In this document: one piece after another, positions 34,250 to 44,459 of the stretch | How the letters are laid out: each line of letters starts with the position of its first letter | How positions within the stretch are numbered: position 1 is the stretch's first letter | Origin: Notospermus geniculatus | Lineage: Eukaryota > Nemertea > Pilidiophora > Heteronemertea > Lineidae | Assembly (NCBI GenBank): GCA_002633025.1 | Contig: NMRB01000186.1 | Location: forward strand, 1-64,000 | Length of the DNA: 64,000 bases | Direction of reading: 5' to 3' | Position numbers and translations under genes: made by a program | Notes under the pieces: model-generated | What the model was told of the DNA's origin: nothing | The model's input: the letters and a program-made list of their open reading frames with translations, nothing else | Databases searched by the model: none

Positions 34250-35728
34250 TATAAATGGTGTCCATGTCCTCTATAACCTCGTTCCCACCATCCCGCCTCG
34301 AACCCCACGTGTATTGACTAAGACTACGCCACAACGTTCGTGCGACAGTAGCGATGTCAAAACTCGCGATAGTCAAGATGCATTCGCACATAACGCCGCT
34401 GCCTGTCTGACTTCGTCGCCAACAAACCAAGTCATTGCGGATGATGTAGTGTGTTATCGCATTAAACAGACTGTCAGTGGAAAGTAGAATTTTGTCCAGT
34501 GGTAATTGCGAAGAGCGTAAAAGATATGAATCAACGTCGTCGTATCTCTTCAGTGAAAAAGTTCTGGTACCGTGTAGTGTTATTGGTCGGGCTATGTAAC
34601 TGAATTCAGCTGGTCACGAAGCGTCTAGTAAGGGTCATACATTCCACGTGTCCAAGAGTTATTTACGAGTATTTTGTGGTTTTTGCTTCTCTGAGATATA
34701 TAACGTACCTAAGCAACGGCGGATTGGAACTTCTTTAAGTGACGAGCATTACGTTGGGTGAAAAATAGTGTCATTTCCTCTCGAAGGATGTGAAGGATGG
34801 CATGTCGAAGTACGACAAAGACGGCCACACGCAGAAAAACCAATCGTCGTGCTAATAAGATGGAACACTAGAAGAGGCTAAATCATCCTGAGCTATTAAA
34901 TCATGGGTTCTTAATGCTAGCTCCCTTTGTCATCGTATGCGGTGACGAAGGGAGCGAGCCCTAACAACATGATATTCTCAGGATGTGCTAAGCCGATGAT
35001 TGCTCATCTTTGACATTTTTAATACTTACAATGTACATGGTAGTCTTATAATATCGATGACCATTCAACCATTCAACATTGGAGTAGTAGTGCAGCAAGA
35101 ACAAAATGTAGGCCTACTTCGGCTCAGTATTCCACGGTATCAACCACGGATTTTTTTCAGAAAGAAACGTTCAAAACCAATCCAGCCAGGATCTCCAACA
35201 TGTTCTGATTAATTCCAGTTTGCCGAAGGATTTGGCAGCTGATAGAATTCAACTGTTGCTGGTTTACAGTATGTCAGGTACCTGTTGAAATGCTTTTACG
35301 TCTGGTTTTTGCCAATAATCCACAAACCTAACACTTCTTCATATAACTAACGTCTCTTTACCGTGTTTACTTATTCTGTTTCTCAGTATCTCGTGCGTTT
35401 TAATACCCCATAATGTTTAGCCTATAAGTGGCTGTAGTCTACTTGATTGCGATGATGATAAATATGAGAACTTTTTATTTGCAAGGATTATACAAGGCAT
35501 TACTCAGAAATATTAGGTCTCACTCTCATAATTGCTCTTGATATTAGATAACGGAGCATGATACTCATTGAAAACGGCATTACTGTTGGACTGCAAATAT
35601 ATCATCCGTCGACTCCGCCAGTACGCACACAAGGTGCACAACTACATGTACATTTGTACAAGAGGACTTTTTTGTGACGTGAATGACTGCATTTTGACGG
35701 ATATGATTTCTGACAACAAAGGAATCGT

Positions 35729-35914
35729 TTGGTTCTCTTATGCTACAACGGTATCAGGTTTCGAACATCGCAGTTAGAACGCCATGAGAATTTTTATCGG
35801 AGAAAACCTCTCAATGCAACCTATGCGAGAATCGCTGGGGAGCGCGTGGCTCGTTTGAGGGTCAGGTTCAAGGTTCTTTTCCCGATCGAGTCGCAATTTG
35901 TATTTCCAACCTGA
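35729..35914 (+). other. Small ORF conserved between the two segmental copies (61 codons)
   Basis: The frame starting MVLLCYNGIRF and ending QFVFPT is kept in both copies (second at 38038-38223), with three residue changes and no stops. No family recognised. Because both copies are very similar overall, survival of a short frame is weak evidence for coding. Confidence 0.2.
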
Positions 35915-36432
35915 CCGGAAGGATAAGTGATGCGCAGAATGAGATGCTTCTTGAGTTCTCCATGCGGAAAGGTTTCTTTGGAGACTTGGGTTTCGTTCGT
36001 TGTATGAACTTCACATGACATGCCTTCAATTCCAGATACAATCAACTTCGTCCCTCATATAATAACGATGGCCTCCCTAGCCGGGTCAAGATATTGAGGT
36101 ATTTGTTAGGAATAATAATATCTGATGAGTGGAAGGAAGCTGCTCACATCAAAGTCTCCGCGATCCATCAGCCGGTCATTATCGACGTTCTATCCTTCCG
36201 GATAGACCGTTCCTCTTCGGCTTTGAATAACATGAATACTGATAATAAGAAAGATTTATGATACATCAGCCAGTGGACGGTTTTGCTTCCTTTTCATTTG
36301 TGTTAAAAACCTAAGGCTTGTCGGTGGTTTAACGGCGATGAATAGGATGCAAAGATTTTGTTGAAATTTCAGTGAAAAGCGATCAGGGTGGTGGTGATGA
36401 GAATGATTTAAAATGTACGCGTTATAACAATA

Positions 36433-36580
36433 GGGAGTTTAAGAAATCAAACGATAAACGTTAACTTTACGACAACGTTATTTTTTATTCTGCGAATTCA
36501 CCAGATTATATATTGCATTTTTGGTACAAAAAATAACATTGTCGTAAGTTAACGTTTATCGTTAGATTTCTTAAACTCCC
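36433..36580. mobile_element. MITE, TIR gggagtttaagaaatc, intact copy
   Basis: 148-bp element flanked by TA on both sides (36431-36432, 36581-36582). The left end gggagtttaagaaatcaaac is complementary to the right end. This is the intact reference for the interrupted copy at 10147 and the enlarged copy at 38759. Confidence 0.9.
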
Positions 36581-36908
36581 TAATAGCAGAAGTTGAAGCG
36601 GTGGAGCTACCTGCTACCCGAGGTACTGGGAGTCCAACATTTCTCACCCTAAAGGGTTTGACTTTGGCACTCGGAGGTGGCCCAGCACACCTAATAATTT
36701 TTTTTCAAAATGTGGGCCTAAAGGGCGAATTTCACCCCTTAGGGCCAAAGTCACTCACTTTACGGTGGTGTTGTCACGTGGTACGAACGAACGCTACCTA
36801 GCGTCAAAGTTTGCATTAGGATGTTTGATTTGGACCCGATTTCGATGGGTTCACTGGGTACGTAGAGTAGGTTTTACCAGGTATGCAGTGGAATGAAAAA
36901 ACATGATG

Positions 36909-37370
36909 GGTCGTATTCACCAAGGGTGATCATCGCGCGATTAAGACTTAGACGCGTGTAACTTCACTAAATGCACACACTTCCACCATACTTTTGAAGA
37001 AGGTAGACGCGTCTAAGTCTTAATCGCGCGATGATCACCCTTGGTGAATTCGGCCCGATGTGTTTGTATAGATAACCAGTGCAACAGGTACAGAATATAG
37101 GCCCACTTGAAACGAAACGTTTATATTCAGGGCCGATTTCACAAAGGGTGTTAGACGCGTGTAACTTCGTCAAATGCATGGTGGAATTGCGTGCATTTAG
37201 TGAAGTTACACGCGTCTATGTCTTAAACACCCTGGGCCGATTTCACAAAGGGTGTTTAAGACCTAAACGCGTGTAACTTCGTCAAATGCATGCCGTGGTG
37301 GAAGACTGCGTGCATTTAGTGAAGTTACACACGCGTCTACGTCTTAAACACCCTTTGTGAAATCGGCCCC
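36909..37370. mobile_element. Three adjacent hairpin MITEs of the gacgcgtgtaacttc family
   Basis: Unit 1 (36909-37062) has ends with tcaccaagggtgatc and complement. Unit 2 (37130-37233) and unit 3 (37234-37370) begin gggccgatttcacaaagggtg and fold on arms containing gacgcgtgtaacttcgtcaa and its complement. Unit 2 loses its right terminus where unit 3 begins. More members lie at 39458 and 39891 in the duplicated copy. Confidence 0.8.
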
Positions 37371-38758
37371 CTGTTATGAAATCGGCCCTCAATGTTGTCA
37401 TGAATATATATATTACACCGCTCGCTTATCTATTTTTGTATACATGTATATTCATGATGTTATCATAAATATGTATGTTATGTATTCATGATGTTGTAAA
37501 CATGGTTCAATTTGAGTTCAAGCTTTCAAATCTGAGTCGGAACACCACTTGATTGACTGCATATTNAGGGGCTGTGTCAACCATTGCAATCAGGTCACGG
37601 CAAAGTTTCTGGGGAAAAACCGTTTTTCTCAAAAACTGTTATGATTTCCCGAATGGAACTTTAACAGGACTATTTCTTATGAGTGTTTTCAAAATGTAAT
37701 GCAGAAATCAGAAGATTTTCACACAAGATAAAAAATGTTGATTTTGTAGCCTTTTTTTGACAGCTGGTTACATAATGTTGGCGTAAAAGCAATCACTCAA
37801 AACCGCTGGAATTATTTGACCAAGGCATGGAAATTTCATATAACACAAACCCGATCAAATTTGGTCAATTTGTTCACAAGATATTTAAAAAAATGAGGTG
37901 TAGATAAATTAATGCGGAGGGGTGTACATGTACGTACATGTGCACAAGGTGCGCAACATGTACGTACAAGAGGACCTTTCACGTGACGTGAATGACTGCA
38001 TTTTGACGGATATGATTTCTGACAACAAAGGAATCGTTTGGTTCTCTTATGCTACAACGGTATCCGGTTTCGGACATCGCAGTTAGAACGCCATGAGACT
38101 TTTTATCGGAGAAAACCTCACAATGCAACCTATGCGAGAATCGCTGGGGAGCGCGTGGCTCGTTTGAGGGTCAGGTTCAAGGTTCTTTTCCCGACCGAGT
38201 CGCAATTTGTATTCCCAACCTGACTGGAAGGATACAATGTAAGTGATGCGCAGAATGAGCTGCTTCTTGAGTTCTCCATGCGGAAAGGTTTCTTTGGAGA
38301 CTTGGGTTTCGTTCGTTATGAACTTCACATGACATGCCTTCAATTCTAGATACAATCAGCTTCGCCCCTCATAACGATGGCCACCCTAGCCGGGTCAAGA
38401 TATTGAGGTATTTGTTAGGAATAATAATATCTGATGAGTGGAAGGAAGCTGGTCACATCAAAGTCTCCGCGATCCATCAGCCGGTCATTATCGACGTTCT
38501 ATCCTTCCGGATAGACCGTTCCTCTTCGGCTTTGAATACCATGAATACTGATAATAAGAAAGATTTATGATACATCAGCCAGTGGACGGTTTTGGTTTTG
38601 CTTCCTTTTCATTTGTCGTGTTAAAAACCTAAGGCTTGTCGGTGGTATAACGGCGAAGAATAGTTTGCAAAGTAAGCTATTAGCTTTTGTTGTAATTTCA
38701 GTGGAAAGCGATCAGGATGGTGATGAGAATGATTTAAAATGTACGCGTTATAACAATA

Positions 38759-39058
38759 GGGAGTTTAAGAAATCAAACGATAAACGTAAACTTTACGACA
38801 ACGTTATTTTTCATACTGCGAATTCACCAGATTATATATTGCATTTTCGGTACAAAAAATAACATGGTTTCGAAATCAAACGATAAACGTATACGTTAAC
38901 GACAACTTTATTTTTGTACCGAAAATGCAATGCAAAATCTGGGCAATGTGTAGTAGTATGAAAAATAACGTTGTCGTAATATTTTGGTTTATCGTTTGAT
39001 TTCGAAACCTCCCCATTGTCGTAAAGTTAACGTTTATCGTTAGATTTCTTAAACTCCC
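38759..39058. mobile_element. MITE of the gggagtttaag family, about twice normal length
   Basis: Terminal repeats as in 36433-36580, but the middle contains a second inverted pair (cgaaatcaaacgataaacgt and tttatcgtttgatttcgaaa), as if a relative inserted into, or duplicated within, the element. Confidence 0.75.
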
Positions 39059-39557
39059 CAATAGCAGAAGTTGAAGCGGTGGAGCTACATGTACCTGCTA
39101 CCCGAGGTGCTGGGAATCCAACAAATATCGCCCTAAAGGATTTGACTTGGGCACTCGGAGGTGGCCCAGCACACCTAATAATTTTCTTTCAAAATGTAGA
39201 CCCTACAAGGCGAATTTCACCCCTATAGGGCCAAACGGTGGTGTTGTGGCGTGGTACGAACGAACACCACCAAGCGTCAAAGTTTGCATTAGGATGTTTG
39301 ATTTGGACCTGATTTCAATGGGTTCACTCGGTACGTCGACTCGGTTTTACCAGGTATGCATGCAGTGGAATGAAAAAACATCCTATGATGTGTTTGTATA
39401 GAAAACCAGTGCAACAGGTACAGAATAGGCCCACTTGAAACGAAACTTTTATATTCAGGGCCGATTTCACAAAGGGTGTCAGTAGACGCGTGTAACTTCG
39501 TCAAATGCATGGTGGAATTGCGTGCATTTAGTGAAGTTACACGCGTCTGTGTCTTAA

Positions 39558-39830
39558 AGGACCACTGTATTGCATCTTTCTGACAGCCGGCGCCACCGGC
39601 ACCATGCTCCAATACTGTAGTTAAGCCTTTCGCCCCGGTGTTGGAGAATGTACGATTACAGTCTCGGTCACCCACCCGCTGGAGATCGAACAAATTTGTG
39701 TAGCAGTACTGCGGAACGAAACGGCTGGCTGCGCGAGACATGCATGCGGTAGTTTACCAAGTCGTTAATAGAGGTCTCCCCTTAACACGGGTAGGTGTTA
39801 CGCAGGATTGGGAAGCAATACTGTGGTCCT
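39558..39830. mobile_element. piggyBac-type MITE with TTAA duplication, carrying a second MITE
   Basis: The ends aggaccactgtattgc and its complement ending gtggtcct are flanked by TTAA (39554-39557, 39831-39834). It is the same family as 10296-10506 but in the other orientation, and longer because a 78-bp class hairpin (39659-39740) lies inside. It sits in a gacgcgtgtaacttc hairpin, so three insertion layers are stacked. Confidence 0.88.
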
Positions 39831-39834
39831 TTAA

Positions 39835-39879
39835 ACCTTGGAGGAATTATACTGTATAATCAGTATAATTCCTCCAAGT
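39835..39879. mobile_element. 45-bp hairpin flanked by TTAA
   Basis: accttggaggaattatactg, a 6-base loop, then the complementary arm ending ctccaagt. TTAA stands at 39831-39834 and 39880-39883. The left TTAA is the right target copy of the neighbouring element. Confidence 0.75.
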
Positions 39880-39890
39880 TTAAACACACT

Positions 39891-40012
39891 GGGCCGATTT
39901 CACAAAGGGTGTTTAAGACCTCGTGTAACTTCGTCATATGCATGGTGGAGTGCGTGCTTTTAATGAAGTTACACGCGTCTAAGTCTTAAACACCCTTTGT
40001 GAAATCGGCCCC
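39891..40012. mobile_element. Hairpin MITE, gggccgatttcacaaagggtg family
   Basis: Left end gggccgatttcacaaagggt and right end (complement) ending gaaatcggcccc, with inner arms containing taacttcgtca and complement. Corresponds to the third unit in copy 1 (37234-37370). Confidence 0.85.
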
Positions 40013-40445
40013 TCTTATGAAATCGGCCCTCAATGTTGTCATGAATATATACATGTATGTTATACATGTATATTCATGATGTTATCATAAATATGTATGT
40101 TATGTATTCATGATGTTGTAAACATGGTTCAATTTGAGTTCAAGCTTTCAAATCTGAGTCGGAACACCACTTGATTGACTGCATATTTGAAGAGTTTCGC
40201 TGAAAGTTCATGTTATCATGAATATACATGTATATGTTATATATTCATGATGTTGTAAATGTGGTTCAATTTGAGTTCAAGCTTTCAGATCTCATCTTGT
40301 CCAAACAAGGCCAATCATGTCATCTTTTGCATTAACTTATAAATTATAAATGAATCTGCCCCCTACTTGACCCCGCCTCCGAGCCAATCCGAACTCGCGA
40401 ACCAAATCGCCGTTCGGCACTTTCTCTTCTTCGCGCACACATTTG

Positions 40446-40651
40446 CACGGATTTTGATTGGCACGTCGATTAGCCTTCGCACACCGATGATTGGCTGAGG
40501 CTCTGGGCTTCTCAGAAGCGGGAAATGTGATGGATTCAACATTTGTAACACGGATTTTGATTGGCACGTCGATTAGCCTTCGCACACCGATGATTGGCTG
40601 AGGCTCTGGGCTTCTCAGAAGCGGGAAATGCGATGGATTCAAACCGGGCTA
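40446..40651. repeat. Tandem duplication, 103-bp unit, two copies
   Basis: Both units read cacggattttgattggcacg, then tcgattagccttcgcacacc, and so on to ggattcaa. The second begins at 40549. Only one or two bases differ, so the duplication is recent. On the minus strand this makes a repeated short frame, which is a by-product. Confidence 0.9.
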
Positions 40652-40698
40652 GATGGGCGTCAGGCCAGAAAGACTGGTGAGGATCAGATGTCAGATCT

Positions 40699-40803
40699 GG
40701 GCCCATGTTCCCGAAGCGTTAGGTTAACGATGTCGTTAAAACTGCAAAAATGCATAGCGTAACGACATCGTTGACCTTACGACGGCTTCGGGAACATGGG
40801 TCC
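40699..40803. mobile_element. Hairpin MITE (gggcccatgttcccgaagcg)
   Basis: The left arm gggcccatgttcccgaagcg, then ttaggttaacgatgtcgtta, folds on the right arm ending ttcgggaacatgggtcc. The loop is about 20 bases. No coding capacity. Confidence 0.8.
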
Positions 40804-40809
40804 TGAGCT

Positions 40810-43800
40810 GGAACACCACTTGACTGCATATTTGAAGAGTTTCACTGATAGTGATGGTACAATCGAAATCCGGGTGGTTTTGTGTTGGCTTTGAACTGGC
40901 TTTGCAAAGTGTGCAATCGGGTTTTGCATTTGTGTTTAACGTTGAACTGGTTTCGTTCAGTGCTGTAATGGGGTTTAGCAAATGTGCGTAGTCATCAGTT
41001 AACCGCTTTCGCGGAGTGTGTAATCGATGTTACCGGTGAACTGGTGCTGCCGGTCAACAGGTTTTGCGTGTGTAATCGAGACTAGCTAGTGTGTTGTTAC
41101 TGGTGAACTGGTTTCCTTTTTGGTGTAATTTGTAATGACTTCGTGGAGTCTTTTCAAGTCATCTTTTTCAAGTCACAGACTTCAAGTAATAGACTTCTAA
41201 TAGCTGTTGTATTTCCCAGCATGTGAAAAGTTTGCTCAAAAACTCAAATGGCGAGTAGAAACGAGTAGAAACAAACATACCCGAGGGGTGATAGGCCTAC
41301 TTGAATACCTTTCCAATCTTTACATTGCACAGGGTCGTCAGCTGATAAGCCAACACTCTTTCCTCTTCCAGCAAAGTCATAAGTCATGATGATGGAGATG
41401 AACAGATTAGGCAGGATAGACCGAGCTCTGAGCCAGTGCTTTTGTTTTTTTCCTGTAATATACGCGCGTGAGGCAAGTGTCATCAGTGTTTGGCCAAGAA
41501 ACATTCAAAATAGTCCCCTCCTCCTCCATACCCTCTGAGGGAGACTGCCGATACACCAAGTACGATATTCCCTGATCGGGGCTGGGTAACTTCAGTTTGG
41601 TCAGCCAGTTTTGCGGTAGCACGGGCATATCACGTCGATCAGCCGCCGCTCCTGCAGGTGCCGACTAGGTTTGTGGGGCATCCCATGAAGTAGCAAGTCA
41701 TTTTTTTCAGTATTGACAAATATGCTTTTAGAAGATGGGACCAACCTAGTGAGTCCAAAATGGTATCAACTCAAATTTGACCAAAATGTGACTTGTTAGG
41801 TTTTGCCTAAACTCAAGCATGGGGGCAGTACGTTTTTGTGAGGACCGTATTTTTAACAACAATTATATGATAGAACACATGTTACGCCCGTCATTCTAAA
41901 CGATATCTTCAAAACTCCTTTAATTTTCTTAATAGTGCCTCATGGCACAGGCTTGAAATAAATGCGTCGAACGTATTGTCAGAGAGTACATTTACTTTTA
42001 TCTACGGATATGAAACGAAAAAGGAGAATGGCACAAGCGAATTGTTTTTTTTAAGGCAAGGGTTCTACTCACCCAGAATTTGATATTCCCGTGATGTAGG
42101 CAATTTTTGACAAAAGATATAAAAGTTCCCATAAAAATATTTGTATTCTCCAAAGATTAGCCATAATCCTAGTGTTCTCTCTAACCACAAATCATCGAAT
42201 GCCGATCGCGAGTGATGTACGCCGCCACTTGGTTCACCTGACGTGCGCAGAATCCCCGGACGAATTTAGGCATCATTTGCGTCATGTATAACAGATGGCA
42301 TTGATTGGCTTCAGTCGAAAGCGTTGAATGTATCCTGATGGTGAAACAATCAGATGGTCAATGGTAACGCATCACGTGACTTTCACCTTCTTGGACAAGG
42401 CGGGAATTCCCTATGACGTCATCATTGGCAACCGACCACTGTGGGCCATCATTTTGAGTTGATATTAACTAACCGGTGCAATGGTATGTCATCGGCTTCA
42501 AGGACGCGCCATCTGAGAATAAGGTTTGTAACTATGATTTTGATAACCCAACCACCCGGCCCAACCAGTCGTTGATGATTGGCCCAGGTGTGAAGGGAAA
42601 GAATGTCATAGGAAAAACTGTCCGGGGAACAAAAGACCCTATTGTTACATTCTAATCTCTGACAATTGGTTTCTATACGCATGCCGCTTATTCCGTCATT
42701 CAACAATAGAAGTGGACACTTTTTACAGGGGGACACTTTTTACTGCTACACCTGACATACTGAGGTGATCAGTGTCACAGTGTGGTTTTCAGCACAGTTT
42801 GTGGGAGCGATCGCTCCCACAATAGTGACGTTGCGAGTGAGTTTTCGCGGCAAACAGGCGAACGACAACGTTTGGCAGCGATGATTCAAGTATGGTATTG
42901 TTTCGAGTGTGCTTTAACAGCGGATCAAAAGGATTTCTAGGCCTTTCCGAGCCGTTGCGAAAACTCATATTACCAGAATGGAGATATCTATACGTTTATT
43001 TCGTAGACGATTGTATACGTACATGTTTACAGAACCGTGCAAATATGTAGTGTGAATAGAATAGGTCTACATTGCAACATTGCATGTAGGTGCACACAGC
43101 CAGAATTTGAGTTGTGGTACAACCAAACATTTCCCCACGCTTATCACCATGTCATGCTTCACTGGTTCACAGTGACGAACAATGATGTCCGGACTGTACA
43201 TTTCGGACTTCCCAGCGCATTCTTGTTCACTTTCGAAACTATTGTGATTTACCAAAGGATTAGGTAGTTCATGAATATGCAAACCACTCTCCACCATTGA
43301 CAAATTCTGATGGATCAGTCCATGTCGGGTTCCTTCCTGTCCGAAGGAGAAGGGGGACGTGTTATTTGACAAAAATTGGCAGAGTTGATACACCTGTGGT
43401 GAGTTTATCTTTGTGTCCTCAATTGCGATTGAATACCAGTCAGTGGTATGCGCCGGGTTATTCCACCTCGGACAGTCCGATTTACCTGCGGAACTACGTC
43501 ACCACCTTAGGCCTAATCATCATCATTTTGCCTCCCTCAGCGCCGTTTGCAGGTACGTATGTATAATACATACATATGCCGTATTACAGGGAGCTGTTTT
43601 TCTGGGGTCAACCATCTATTGGTCCTTTTCCAACGGACGCCGTTCTTGATCTCTTTGTGACAGACAAAGCTTCCGTATATTCGGACTTGTGGATCGTGAG
43701 GTGATTTGGTCACCTATAACGGACAGGTCCCTGGGGTAGGCAGGTGATTTGGGTATCCTGAGCTAGCTACTCTAACCCACTGTTCCAGTTTCTATCAGTA

Positions 43801-44450
43801 TCGAAGGTATCCTGGTAGTAAACAAAAGTCGTCTCCGAATTTTGCAAATTTTCGACCCCAACCGGGGTCTTCGTCAGGCACTTTCTACAGTAGTTGAAAT
43901 CCCAGAAGTCAATGACCTGGTATAGTGGTAGTTTTTTTACACTTAGAAGGTACCCTGGTAGTTGTTTTGACACTCACCATCAGCGATTTCAGTCTATAGC
44001 CAGGTCGACTTCCTCGGTTCATATTGGACCAGACTTTGCCGTCATCATTGTGATAGGCGGATGGGCGGGGGATGCAGGTGATCTCATTTGCAGTCTACGG
44101 CAAGAAGGGCGTAAGGGGCCGGGATTGCTTTCAGTAGAAGTGGTTCATGATATGAGGGGAGCAAAAACTGAAGCAGGTCCTTTATCATAGCGTATACTCG
44201 TTCAAGCAACTATACCTTGACATTATAGGCTATCTTGTTGATAGCGAATATGGACATACACACTGTGCCATTTAGGAACACATTCTGTTCCTGGTTTTAC
44301 AAGTGTCCTATATACCTTCTATTCAGGTAGATGTCGTATTCAGTAATTTATAGGTCAATATTGATTTGGGGTATTGAAGTCTATAGATACCCACAAAGTG
44401 TGACTGACTGTGCACGTACCTCGTCCAATGACTATCATCCTTTCTTTTCA
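40810..44450. other. Stretch without a recognised gene
   Basis: Several ORFs of 60-110 codons occur on both strands without motifs. A perfect 20-bp palindrome is at 42801-42820. The right end should contain the 5' UTR exon and promoter of the TRIM gene that follows, as a splice acceptor precedes its ATG. Confidence 0.35.
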
Positions 44451-44459
44451 GACGTAAAG

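Larger units (their letters stand above)
35628..37565. repeat. Direct segmental duplication, copy 1
   Basis: This 1.9-kb block is repeated at 37943-40187 in the same orientation with few base changes, apart from element insertions. Shared landmarks include tgacgtgaatgactgcattt, the 61-codon frame at 35729-35914, the gggagtttaag MITE, the aggtactgggagtccaac block and the final atggttcaatttgagttcaa. The copy ends at 37565, one base before a single N. No known protein is encoded. Confidence 0.85.
37943..40187. repeat. Direct segmental duplication, copy 2 (with extra insertions)
   Basis: Same block as 35628-37565. It is longer by about 300 bases, mainly from the TTAA element at 39558-39830, the 45-bp hairpin that follows, and an enlarged gggagtttaag MITE (38759-39058), but it lacks the first of the three adjacent hairpins seen in copy 1. 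Confidence 0.85.

Noticed and set aside
33849-34430. 193-codon minus-strand frame, the longest unexplained ORF outside genes
   Set aside because: No motif or family resemblance, and it runs through the small hairpin MITE at 34172-34249.
35568-40642. Search for a CRISPR array or other regular spaced repeats among the repeated blocks
   Set aside because: Repeats are inverted-repeat transposons and segmental copies in an animal genome; no direct repeats with regular unique spacers.
41244-41628. Minus-strand frames with MPVLPQNWLTKLKLPSPDQ and a downstream part
   Set aside because: Somewhat coding-like composition, but no recognised family, no partner exon and no clear start or splice pair.
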